From contig NZ_BAFT02000079.1 in the NCBI RefSeq assembly GCF_000308475.2, forward strand, positions 1-64,000: 64,000 nt of DNA, given 5' to 3'. The notes below the pieces were generated by a model. The model was not told the origin of the DNA, ran no database searches, and worked only from the letters and a program-made list of their open reading frames with translations. This DNA is from Nocardia brasiliensis NBRC 14402 (GTDB lineage: Bacteria; Actinomycetota; Actinomycetes; Mycobacteriales; Mycobacteriaceae). Positions 34,692 through 42,973 of this stretch are shown here, piece by piece. Both the position numbers and the translations under genes were made by a program. Position 1 is the first letter of the stretch. Each line of letters starts with the position of its first letter.

Positions 34692-35348
34692 ATGGCAAAC
34701 CGGAAGGTAATTCATTTCGAAAAGTGGCGGGTGGTACGAGTTTTCATCGTGCTACTACTGGCCGCGGGTTTCGGAGCGACGACGGGATCGCCCGCATGGG
34801 CGTCGCCCTGCGCCGCGATCGACGTGGTAGTCGCACGGGGCACACAGGAACCCGGCTACCTCGGCGCCGCGGTCGGGGACCCGCTCTACGGCACGTTGCT
34901 GCAGGCGCTACCGGTGAGTTCCACCGCGTATCGCGTGAATTATCCTGCGGACCTGCTCGATCCGGCGTCGGTGAGCCGCGGCACCCACGATATGACCGGT
35001 CACCTGCTGTGGCAGGCGGCGGCGTGCCCGGACCAGCGGTTCATCCTGGTCGGCTATTCGCAGGGCGCGGTCGTCACGCACGGTGTGCTCGGTACCGGCG
35101 TGGTGACGGCACTCGGCGGCATGGCGGTGCTGCCCGGCGAACTGGAGTCGCGGGTGGCCGCGGTGCTGCTCTTCGGTGATCCGGTCCGGCTGATCGGCTG
35201 GAACGTGCCGGGTCAGTACGCCTGGCGCACCGGAAACTACTGCACGGGTGGCGATCCCGTCTGCGGTGGCGGTCTCGACCCGACGCAGCACGGCAACTAC
35301 GGCTGGGCCATGTGGCCGGCCGCCTGGTTCGCGGCGGATCGAGTGTAG
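34692..35348 (+). CDS. Secreted cutinase-family esterase
   Basis: Encodes 218 residues. A signal peptide (about 1-37, ending AWA) is followed by the cutinase catalytic triad Ser123 (GYSQGA), Asp188 (GDPVC) and His200 (QHGNYG). Paired cysteines Cys40/Cys112 and Cys184/Cys191 match the family disulfides. Cutinase-like proteins of mycolate bacteria hydrolyse lipids and polyesters. The ATG at 34692 is chosen over the open frame upstream because the hairpin covers the latter. Confidence 0.88.
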   Translation: MANRKVIHFEKWRVVRVFIVLLLAAGFGATTGSPAWASPCAAIDVVVARGTQEPGYLGAAVGDPLYGTLLQALPVSSTAYRVNYPADLLDPASVSRGTHDMTGHLLWQAAACPDQRFILVGYSQGAVVTHGVLGTGVVTALGGMAVLPGELESRVAAVLLFGDPVRLIGWNVPGQYAWRTGNYCTGGDPVCGGGLDPTQHGNYGWAMWPAAWFAADRV

Positions 35349-35365
35349 TTCTCCGCCGGGAATCC

Positions 35366-35392
35366 GCGGTGGGGCCGATCCGGCCCCACCGC
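35366..35392. terminator. Strong terminator hairpin after the cutinase
   Basis: GCGGTGGGGCCG and its perfect complement CGGCCCCACCGC flank a 3-base ATC loop, a 12-base GC-rich stem 18 bases after the cutinase stop. Confidence 0.75.
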
Positions 35393-35532
35393 ACCGGCAT
35401 TTCGGCACCGGGCGCCGCAATTTCTCTGAAACACCGGTAGTCCTTTTCGATTCGGACACGGTGCGGCGAAATCCCGTGGAACGCGCGGAGTTCGAGGGGT
35501 CCGGCCGCGAGCGGGCGTGATAGGAACAGCGA

Positions 35533-35751
35533 ATGTCCGATGATCCCGACATCGCACAAGCCCGGGTATTTCTCGACTTGCTTGCCACTCACGCGCGCGG
35601 GCTCGCCCGCGCAATCAGTACCGCCGAACGGACTTTCCAAACGCAACGGCTGCGTGAACTGCACGCGGAGATGCACACGGTTCGGCACTGCATCGCACGA
35701 ATACACTACCGGTATCCCGATATCGTGCCGAACCGTCAGGCCCGCGTCTGA
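35533..35751 (+). CDS. Small helical protein of unknown function
   Basis: Encodes 72 residues. AGGAACAG lies 5 bases before the ATG. The product is mostly helical and basic (FLDLLATHARGLARAISTAERTFQTQRLRELHAEM), without a signal peptide. Codon use fits a real gene, but there is no recognised family. Confidence 0.5.
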   Translation: MSDDPDIAQARVFLDLLATHARGLARAISTAERTFQTQRLRELHAEMHTVRHCIARIHYRYPDIVPNRQARV

Positions 35752-35805
35752 ACCGGTCGCCCGCAATTTGCGCACGCGAGTCGACCGGAATTCAAATCCT
35801 GGTGA

Positions 35806-37827
35806 CTACCACTGCAATCCGGGCACCACCCGGGCCACCCGCGCCGCGGGGCCGGGCAGCGCCATCAGCGGCATGAGCACCGGCGCGAGCACGGTCAGCG
35901 GGCTACGGCCGCGCTCTGCGGCTGCGGGCTGCGCGGACGCGACGGCCTTGTTGCCCTGTGCCGCATGGGATTCCCCGAACAAGCGGAAGCCCTGGTGCAG
36001 GATCGTCCGCTTCACCGACGGCATCAGCAGCTCGACCGCCTGGGCGAAGGTGCCGACCGGGGTGTCGATGCGGTGCGGGCGATCCTCCAGAGCGCGCACC
36101 ACGATGGCGGCGGCCTGGTCCGGGTCGGGGACCGGCAGCGAGCGGTAGAGATCGGTCGGCGCGATCATCGGGGTACGCACGAGCGGCATCCGCACCGAGG
36201 TGAAAGTGATGCCTGCGTCCCGGTTCTCCACCGCCGCGATTTCGCTGAAGTTGTCCAGCGCCGACTTGCTCGCGACATAGGCCGCGAACCGGGGCACCTT
36301 GGTCTGCACGGCGATCGAGGAGATGTTGACGACGTGGCCGAAGCGCCGGGCCCGCATCGACGGCAGCAGGGCCAGGATCAGCCGGACTGCGCCGAAGTAG
36401 TTCACCGCCATGGTCCGCTCGAAATCGTGCATGCGATCGGTGGAGTTGAGCACCGAGCGGCGGATCGACCGGCCCGCGTTGTTCACCAGGTAGTCGACGT
36501 GGCCGTGTTCGGTGAGCACGGCGCGCACCAGCGATTCGACCGCGTCGGCGTCGGTGATGTCGCACGGATAGTCATAGGCCACACCGCCTTCCGCACGCAC
36601 CGAATCGGCGGCGTCGGACAGGTCGTCCTTGCCGCGCGCCACCATGAGCACGGTGGCGCCGCGCCGGGCGACCGCGTGCGCGGTGGCCAGCCCGATGCCC
36701 GAGGAGGCGCCGGTGATGAGCACGATCCGGCCGCTGAGCGGATCGTCGGTGATCTCGGGGCGGTCGCGATGAGTGTCCAGATGCGCACGCCAGTAGCTCC
36801 AGAGCCGCTCGGCGTAGCTTTCGAACGGCGGCACGCTCAGTCCGGAGCCGCGCAACTGCGCCCGGGTGGAATCGGAGATGAACTCCGCGGCGAAGGAGGT
36901 GTGCGGAGCGACGGCCGCGGGAATGCCCAACTGCTCCAACAGGAAATCGCGCACCGACGCGACGCCGGGCAATTGCGCCAGCCCGGTCAGCGCCAGCGCA
37001 CTGCCCGGCACGACGCCGATGCCGGTGGGGGCGCCCGCCGCCGCGGCGAGCGCGCCGTACACCGCGCTGAACGGCTGCGGCTCCGGGTTGACCAGGTGGA
37101 AGGTGCGCCCGTCGAGTCCGGGCTTGCGGATCAGCGTGGCCATGGCGGCGGCGACATAGTCGACGGGGACGATGTTGGTCGCGCCGAGATCGGGCAGCGG
37201 CATCGGCAGTTCCGACGGCAGCGCCGCAAGCTTGGCGATGGCGGAGAAGAAGTAGTAGGGCCCGTCGATCTTGTCCATCTCGCCGGTGCGCGAATCGCCG
37301 ACCACGATTGCGGGCCGGTACACCCGCCAGCGCAGGCCCTGCGCCTCGCGCACCAGCTGCTCGGCGGCGAACTTGGTGCGGTGGTAGGGCGAGGTGAGCC
37401 GCTGACCGAGGTCGAAGTCCTCTTCGAAGAACTTGCCCTTGTGGTCGCCGGCCACCGCGACCGACGAAACATGGTGCAGCACAGCGCCGATCCGGCGGGC
37501 CAGGGCGATCACCGAGCGGGTGCCCGCGACATTGGCGGCGTGCGCGGTGTCCTCGTCGGCGGTCATGTCGTAGACGGCGCCGAGATGGATCACGTGTTCG
37601 GCCGCCGGTGCCTCCCGGGTGAGCCCGAGGTCGTCCGCCGTGAGGTCGCCGACCAGGGAGAACACCCGCTCGCCGCCGTGCCACGCGGTGGCCAGGTCAG
37701 CAAACTTCTGCAGCGAGCCCTCGCGCACCAGCACATGGACCACGGCGTCGGGATCGTGGTCCAGCAGCTCTTGGACGACCCGTCGTCCCAAGAATCCGGT
37801 ACCGCCCGTCACGATGTAGGTAGCCAT
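35806..37827 (-). CDS. Two-domain fatty acyl reductase (SDR-SDR)
   Basis: Encodes 673 residues. Domain 1 (about 1-350) is an extended SDR with TGGTGFLG (7-14) and Tyr148-x3-Lys152, like the fatty acyl-CoA reductase N-domain. Domain 2 (about 365-620) is a classical SDR with TGASSGIG (372-379), NNAG and Tyr517-x3-Lys521. This layout matches the mycobacterial Acr1-type and Marinobacter FAR enzymes, which reduce acyl-CoA to aldehyde and alcohol for wax esters or ether lipids. AGGAGAGG lies before the ATG at 37827; an upstream extension to 37881 has no ribosome site. Confidence 0.85.
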   Translation of the reverse strand: MATYIVTGGTGFLGRRVVQELLDHDPDAVVHVLVREGSLQKFADLATAWHGGERVFSLVGDLTADDLGLTREAPAAEHVIHLGAVYDMTADEDTAHAANVAGTRSVIALARRIGAVLHHVSSVAVAGDHKGKFFEEDFDLGQRLTSPYHRTKFAAEQLVREAQGLRWRVYRPAIVVGDSRTGEMDKIDGPYYFFSAIAKLAALPSELPMPLPDLGATNIVPVDYVAAAMATLIRKPGLDGRTFHLVNPEPQPFSAVYGALAAAAGAPTGIGVVPGSALALTGLAQLPGVASVRDFLLEQLGIPAAVAPHTSFAAEFISDSTRAQLRGSGLSVPPFESYAERLWSYWRAHLDTHRDRPEITDDPLSGRIVLITGASSGIGLATAHAVARRGATVLMVARGKDDLSDAADSVRAEGGVAYDYPCDITDADAVESLVRAVLTEHGHVDYLVNNAGRSIRRSVLNSTDRMHDFERTMAVNYFGAVRLILALLPSMRARRFGHVVNISSIAVQTKVPRFAAYVASKSALDNFSEIAAVENRDAGITFTSVRMPLVRTPMIAPTDLYRSLPVPDPDQAAAIVVRALEDRPHRIDTPVGTFAQAVELLMPSVKRTILHQGFRLFGESHAAQGNKAVASAQPAAAERGRSPLTVLAPVLMPLMALPGPAARVARVVPGLQW

Positions 37828-38143
37828 CGTCCTCTCCTGCTGTTCACTCGAACCATGTTGTCGCACAAAGTAATCCGGCATGCAACAGTGAATGCGGAGA
37901 TACTGGTCCGGCCGCGACGTGCCCCCTGACGCGGTAACAGCGGTCGGGCCGAAAGTAGGAACCCCTTCGTCCTGACTTATAGGAAACAGTAATGGATTCC
38001 GCGCGACCCCGGCAAGCGTTCCGGTCGGTCTGCGGCTGTGGGACTGGTCACCTGTCTGTGCAGGTCAAAGGGTAAGTGTTACAACAATTTCCAGGTATAC
38101 CTTCACTGGTCATTTGACCAGTAGTCGTCCGGCATCCGATGAG
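37828..38143. other. Intergenic region upstream of the acyl reductase
   Basis: A 316-base stretch between two same-strand genes, AT-richer than its flanks, so probably the acyl reductase promoter region. Besides the palindrome at 38105-38122 I see no gene, repeat or clear terminator. Confidence 0.5.
38105..38122. promoter_or_regulatory. Palindrome ACTGGTCA-TT-TGACCAGT
   Basis: A perfect inverted repeat with 8-base arms and a TT centre, 22 bases after the 5'-nucleotidase stop and about 280 bases upstream of the acyl reductase start. The TGGT...ACCA core is the shape favoured by FadR-type GntR regulators. Function is inferred; a weak terminator is the alternative. Confidence 0.45.
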
Positions 38144-39847
38144 CTAACGCCGCTCCACCCGGGCGGCCGGCGGCTGCACGGCGGGATGGTCCCGGAAGTA
38201 GGCCTCGAAGGCGTCCAGGTCGGTCGGGCCGGGGACGCTGTCGGTGCCCTCGGTGAAGACGGCGAACCCGTCGCCGCCGGCGGCGAGGAAGCTGTTCGTC
38301 GTGATCCGGTACGTCGCAACGGGATTGAGTGGTTGTCCGCCGATTCGCACGCTCTCGGCCGACACCTTCGCGCCCTTCGGCGCGGATTCGGTGTAGGCGT
38401 AGGTGATACCGGCGGGGGAGAGCACGGCCGGCTTGCTCGCATTGGTCCACTGCTGTTCGAGCAGCCGCAGCACCTGCGTTCCGGTGAGCGTGAGCGTGAC
38501 GACCTGGTTACCGAACGGCTGGACCGTGAAGATGTCGCCGTAGGTGACCGGGCCCGCTTTGATGTCCGCGCGGACCCCGCCCGGGTTCATGAACGCCGCG
38601 ACCGCACCCGCCGGTCCGGCGGTGGCCGCGAGCATCGAATCGGCGATGACGTCGCCGAGCGGTGCGGTGCCCGACGGCCCCGGATCGTGCGACAGCACCG
38701 CGGTGGCCGTGCCGACCACCCGGGCGGTGCGCGGCCGTGCCTGGTCAGCATAGAAATCGACGAGCGCCGTGGTGGGCCCGTCCGGCGTCACCTCGCGGGT
38801 CACCACCCGGTTGACCGCGGACGCCCGCACGCCGTCTGGGGTGAAACGCAGCGTCAGATCGGTGATGAGCCTGCCGTAGGACGCGGCCTGGGTGACCACC
38901 TTGCCCTCGATCGTGCACACATAGGACTGATGGCTGTGGCCGGTGAACAGCGCCTGCACCGCCGGGTCGATCGCCTTGGCCAGCCCCGTGACGTTCGGGC
39001 TGATATCGGCGCACCCGTTGTAGTCGACCGGCACATCCTTGGGCGGCCGCTGGCTGCCGCCGTCGTGCATCAACGCGACGATCGTCTCGGCGCCCGCGGA
39101 CTTCACCTCCGGCACATAGCGGTTGATCGTCGCGGCCTCGTCGTCGAACCGGTACCCCCGGATCCCCGCGGGCAGCACGAGATTGGTGGTGTCCGGGGTG
39201 ACCGTGCCGATCACGCCGATTTTGTGCCCGCCGACCTCCAGCATGGTCCACGGCCGCAGCGCGGGCGGCAGCTTGCCCTCGGCGTCGGTCACGTTCGCGG
39301 CCAGGTACGGGAACTTCGCGCCGGTGAACGGTGCGCCGGGCGAACAACCGTCCGGCGGGCAGCCGCCCTGCTGGATGCGGGCCAATTCGAGGACGCCGCG
39401 GTCGAATTCGTGATTGCCGACCGACGAGGCGGCCACCCCGATGTTGTTCATGAAGGTGACGGTCGGTTCGTCGTGGAAGAGACCGGAGATCAGCGGGCTC
39501 GCGCCGATGTCGTCACCGGCCGCGACCACCGCGCTGGCGGGGTACGCGGCTTTCAGGCGGGCGAGGTGGGTGGCCAGATAGGCGGCCCCGCCCGCGTCGT
39601 GCCCGGCGATCTTGCCGGTCGAGCCGGCCGGCGGCTGCAGATTGCCGTGCAGGTCGTTGAGACCGAACAGGTGTACTTCGCCGGCCTCGGCCGCGCCGAG
39701 GTCGTCGGTCGAGATCAGCGGCACCACGCCGGGCACGGTCGAGGTGACCGGCCCGCCGCCCTGGTCGTTCGCCGTGCCGCACCCGGCGACGAGCGCCGTG
39801 CTCACGAGTCCGGCAACGACCACGGCAAAGCGACGGCGCGCGTTCAT
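38144..39847 (-). CDS. 5'-nucleotidase/metallophosphatase lipoprotein
   Basis: Encodes 567 residues. The start at 39847 (MNARRRF) begins a lipoprotein signal ending LVAGC. The N-terminal calcineurin-like domain has FGLNDLHGN, AAGDDIGASP, GNHEFD, MHDGGSQ and GHSHQ, the metal-binding set of UshA-type nucleotidases. The C-terminal substrate domain follows (FMNPGGVRADI, TVQPFGNQVV, ITTNSFLAAGGDGF). It would act outside the membrane to release nucleosides from nucleotides. It is divergent from the exported phosphodiesterase-fold gene at 40013. Confidence 0.88.
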   Translation of the reverse strand: MNARRRFAVVVAGLVSTALVAGCGTANDQGGGPVTSTVPGVVPLISTDDLGAAEAGEVHLFGLNDLHGNLQPPAGSTGKIAGHDAGGAAYLATHLARLKAAYPASAVVAAGDDIGASPLISGLFHDEPTVTFMNNIGVAASSVGNHEFDRGVLELARIQQGGCPPDGCSPGAPFTGAKFPYLAANVTDAEGKLPPALRPWTMLEVGGHKIGVIGTVTPDTTNLVLPAGIRGYRFDDEAATINRYVPEVKSAGAETIVALMHDGGSQRPPKDVPVDYNGCADISPNVTGLAKAIDPAVQALFTGHSHQSYVCTIEGKVVTQAASYGRLITDLTLRFTPDGVRASAVNRVVTREVTPDGPTTALVDFYADQARPRTARVVGTATAVLSHDPGPSGTAPLGDVIADSMLAATAGPAGAVAAFMNPGGVRADIKAGPVTYGDIFTVQPFGNQVVTLTLTGTQVLRLLEQQWTNASKPAVLSPAGITYAYTESAPKGAKVSAESVRIGGQPLNPVATYRITTNSFLAAGGDGFAVFTEGTDSVPGPTDLDAFEAYFRDHPAVQPPAARVERR

Positions 39848-40012
39848 GTTCTGACTGTGCCATGCGGGGTCGGCCGGGGCCACCGTTCGCGCGTGCCGCC
39901 GTCGCTGTTCGCTCTGCGCTCTCGCCGAGTTCACGGGATATTCCAGTTGGGTGGATAGCCAGGAAATGAACACCTCTGTCCCGCTGTGCACACGATCGGA
40001 GTGATGGTCACC

Positions 40013-41083
40013 ATGACGAGTTCGATGACACGACGCGATGCGATGAAATGGTTCGGCGCGGCGGGCGGTGCGCTGGCCGTCGGCGCGGCGATGCCGCTGG
40101 CCACCGCCGCGCCCGCGACCGAGGAGATCCGGGTGCTCGCGATCAACATCTGGATGGGCGCGAGCAAGATCCCCGATGGGATCGGCCTGGTGGCCGATCT
40201 GATCATCGATACGCGTGCCTCGGTGGTGCTGCTGTCGGAGGCGAACAAGGCGACGAAGGCGATCGCGGCGGCGCTGGAGCAGAAGGGCCAGAAGTTCGAA
40301 GCGGTCGCCTCGGGTGATACCGGTGTGCTCTCGGCGTTCCCGGTCGAGGAGAGCGCGGATCTGGGCTGGATGGTCAAGGCCCGGTTGAGCGTCGGGGGCA
40401 AGCGCATCACCGCCTACGCCGCGCACCTCGAATATCGCTGGTACGCCACCTATCTGCCGCGCGGCTACGGCGCCGGTGTGCCCGCGCCGGGGGAGTACTC
40501 CGAATTCGGCTGGAACAAGCTGCCGGACGGGCCGGTGACCGATCCCGCCGCGGTGCAGCGGGTGAACATCGCCTCCGGACGTCCCCAAGCGATCGGCGCC
40601 TTCCTCGAGGACGCGAAAGCGGAAGCGGCGGCGGGCAGTTCGGTGCTCATGGGTGGCGACTTCAACGAACCGTCCGCGCTGGACTGGACGCCAGCGGCGG
40701 CGCATCTGTTCGACCACAACGGCGTGGTGCTGCCGTGGGAGAGCACCCGCCGACTACAGCAGGCCGGGTTCGTCGACGCCTACCGCTCCCGCTACCCGGA
40801 TCCGGTGACGCATCCGGGCTTCACCTGGCCCGCGAGCAATCCCGACGCGCCGGTCTCGCAGCTCACCTGGGCGCCCGAGGCCGACGAACGTGACCGCATC
40901 GACTACATCTTCGCCGGACCGGGCGCCGCGCTGCGGCTCGCCGACGTGGGCATCGTGGGACCGCGCGGCTCGATCGTGCGCAATGCCCGGCGCGAGGAGA
41001 ATACCCAGGACAATTTTCTCGCGACACCGCAGAAATGGGTTACCGACCACAAAGCCGTCCTGGCGACATATCAGCTCACCTAG
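40013..41083 (+). CDS. Exported endonuclease/exonuclease/phosphatase-family protein
   Basis: Encodes about 356 residues. A twin-arginine signal (TRRDAMKWFGAAGGALAVG) suggests Tat export. The EEP fold shows VLAINIWMGA, LLSEANK, GGDFNEPSALDW, RIDYIF and VTDHKAVLATY, the metal and catalytic blocks of DNase I-like phosphoesterases. The start is uncertain among 40004, 40013 and 40028; GGAG at 39998 favours 40013. The substrate may be DNA, a phospholipid or another phosphoester. With the divergent nucleotidase it may form a scavenging pair. Confidence 0.8.
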   Translation: MTSSMTRRDAMKWFGAAGGALAVGAAMPLATAAPATEEIRVLAINIWMGASKIPDGIGLVADLIIDTRASVVLLSEANKATKAIAAALEQKGQKFEAVASGDTGVLSAFPVEESADLGWMVKARLSVGGKRITAYAAHLEYRWYATYLPRGYGAGVPAPGEYSEFGWNKLPDGPVTDPAAVQRVNIASGRPQAIGAFLEDAKAEAAAGSSVLMGGDFNEPSALDWTPAAAHLFDHNGVVLPWESTRRLQQAGFVDAYRSRYPDPVTHPGFTWPASNPDAPVSQLTWAPEADERDRIDYIFAGPGAALRLADVGIVGPRGSIVRNARREENTQDNFLATPQKWVTDHKAVLATYQLT

Positions 41084-41092
41084 AACACGACC

Positions 41093-41114
41093 GCGCCGTT
41101 TTTCGACACGGCGC
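41093..41114. terminator. Short hairpin after the EEP gene
   Basis: GCGCCGT at 41093-41099 pairs with ACGGCGC at 41108-41114 around an 8-base T-rich loop, 10 bases after the stop at 41083. A 7-base stem, so a weak terminator. Confidence 0.4.
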
Positions 41115-41217
41115 ACCGAGGTGTACGGGAGTTTCCCGAGCGACCGGTTGGTGAATGTAATACTGCGTAGCCGAGGAGCAGTCGAAAGTTCACGACCATT
41201 TTGGAGGGCTCGGGTCT

Positions 41218-41694
41218 TTGAAATTCTCACGCACGACCTCGATGGTGACCTGTGCGCTCGGTGCCGCGCTGCTGGTGCTCGGACCGGCGGCGCGGGCCGA
41301 TGCGGTGATCTTCGGCGTGGCGATCGAAGCCGACGAGCACATGTGCGACGGCTCCGACCACGACGACCGCTGGTATCAGGAGATCGGCGAGTGGCTGGAG
41401 CTCTCGCCGTTGATCTTCGACAAACCGGTGCACACCGAAACGCGGCGTGCGCTGTACGGAAATCCGGTATTCGACAAAGACACACGAAACGCCATGTGCG
41501 CGGGCGAAGCGGCCTACAACGAAAAACTCCAGGCCCTGATCACAGAGAGTTATGTGGTCGGAAATCTGCAGGAACTGTGTGAGACGAACGAAGGTCTGCT
41601 GCGTTATATGAAGCGGCGATCCGCGGTGTTCCAGTGGATCACGGTGAACGACTGGAACGCGCCGAAACCGCCGGCGCCGACCTGCCTGGCCTGA
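41218..41694 (+). CDS. Small secreted protein of unknown function
   Basis: Encodes 158 residues. TTG start 10 bases after GGAGG. A signal peptide (about 1-27, ending AARA) leads to a mature protein with four or more cysteines (MCDGSDHDDRW, AMCAGEAAYN, LCETNE, TCLA) that could form two disulfides. No family is recognised. It ends 3 bases from the convergent glycosyltransferase gene. Confidence 0.6.
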   Translation: MKFSRTTSMVTCALGAALLVLGPAARADAVIFGVAIEADEHMCDGSDHDDRWYQEIGEWLELSPLIFDKPVHTETRRALYGNPVFDKDTRNAMCAGEAAYNEKLQALITESYVVGNLQELCETNEGLLRYMKRRSAVFQWITVNDWNAPKPPAPTCLA

Positions 41695-41697
41695 AAG

Positions 41698-42807
41698 TCA
41701 GCCGAGCAGTTCGGTCATCGCATCGGCCATGTTGGCGCGGAAGGCGGTGGGGGAGAAGGTTTCCGCATGCGCGCGGATGACCTCGGTCCGGTAGTCGGTG
41801 GGGGTGCAGTCCCGCATCGCCGCGGCCAGGTTGTCGACGACGGTTTCGTCGGCGCCGTGCGCGACGTGCTCTCCGGTCACGCCCGGCCGGACCGTGTCCA
41901 GCGCGCCGCCGCGATCGACCGCGAGCACCGGGGTGCCGCAGGCCATCGCCTCTACCGGGACGATGCCGAAATCCTCGACGCCCGGCATCAGCAGTGCGCG
42001 ACAGCGGCGGTATGCGTCGACCAGAACTTCGTGTGAGGTCGCGCCCAGGAAGGTGGTCTCCGGCCCGGCCAGGGATTCCAGTTGCGCGCGGAAGCGGCCG
42101 TCGCCTAGCACGACGAGTTCGCGGCCCGCGCGCTGCGCGGCCCGAATGGCCAGATCCGGTCGCTTGTACGGCACCAGCCTGCCCGCGAACAGGAAGAAGT
42201 CCTCCCGCGCTACCGCGGCGTCGGGCGTGAAGCTGTCGATCTGTACCGGCGGGTAGACGACCGTGGCGGGCAGTCCCCACCAGTCGTGCACCCGCGCGGC
42301 CACGGCGCGGGAATTGGCGACGACCCGGGACAGTCGAGGCGCGGCCCGCAATTCGGCGTGCCGGGCCAGCCTGCCGAGCGCGGACAGGGCGAGCCGGCCC
42401 GCGGGCCCGCCCGCCTCCTGCGCGCGGAAGTCCTTGTCCCACGCCCAGCGTGCCGGGCTGTGCACATAGGCGAGGACCGGTACGTCGGCGGCGAACGCGG
42501 CCTGGGTGGCGAACGCGTGATGGCTGATGACGACGGCGTCGAAGCGGTGTGCGAGCGGCAGCCGGCGCAGCGCGCGCGGCGCGAAGGGCAGCAGCGGAGC
42601 GTGCGAACGGCGGCCGGTCACGGCATACGCACGGCTGAGCCAGGTATCGTGCACCGCGGTCAGCGGCGCCCGCACGCCTGCCGGATCGACGATCGGCGCG
42701 AAAACCTCCGTGCGCTCCCAGGTTTCGGCCAGTTCGCCGACGACGGCCTCGGAACCGCCGAACTCGGTGAAGCGTTCGTGCACCACCGCGACGCGTGGGC
42801 CGCTCAT
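41698..42807 (-). CDS. GT4-family glycosyltransferase
   Basis: Encodes 369 residues with a GT-B fold. The donor-binding half has FFLFAGRLVPYKRPDLAIRAA, GDGRFRAQLESL and the E-x7-E motif in EDFGIVPVEAMACGTPVLA. The N-terminal half starts RVAVVHERFTEFGGSE. The start at 42807 is the first Met before this. It is the last gene of the leftward polysaccharide block. The sugar donor cannot be read from the sequence. Confidence 0.85.
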   Translation of the reverse strand: MSGPRVAVVHERFTEFGGSEAVVGELAETWERTEVFAPIVDPAGVRAPLTAVHDTWLSRAYAVTGRRSHAPLLPFAPRALRRLPLAHRFDAVVISHHAFATQAAFAADVPVLAYVHSPARWAWDKDFRAQEAGGPAGRLALSALGRLARHAELRAAPRLSRVVANSRAVAARVHDWWGLPATVVYPPVQIDSFTPDAAVAREDFFLFAGRLVPYKRPDLAIRAAQRAGRELVVLGDGRFRAQLESLAGPETTFLGATSHEVLVDAYRRCRALLMPGVEDFGIVPVEAMACGTPVLAVDRGGALDTVRPGVTGEHVAHGADETVVDNLAAAMRDCTPTDYRTEVIRAHAETFSPTAFRANMADAMTELLG

Positions 42808-42973
42808 CCGTTCGGCCAGGGGAAGCGCGGCGCGGCAAGGGCTTTGAGCGTCACCGCCGCCCCGTGCGTCGCGTGCTTTGTCGCACGGACTGCGGGGCTG
42901 CCATGACTGCAACCTTGCACGCTGTGCCATTCCGGCGGGTGTTCCGTCGCTCGAAACGCCTTGTTCGGCTGCG

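Noticed and set aside
35965..37929. 654-residue plus-strand open frame
   Set aside because: Antisense to the two-domain acyl reductase and rich in Arg, Gly and His. The minus strand has two intact SDR domains.
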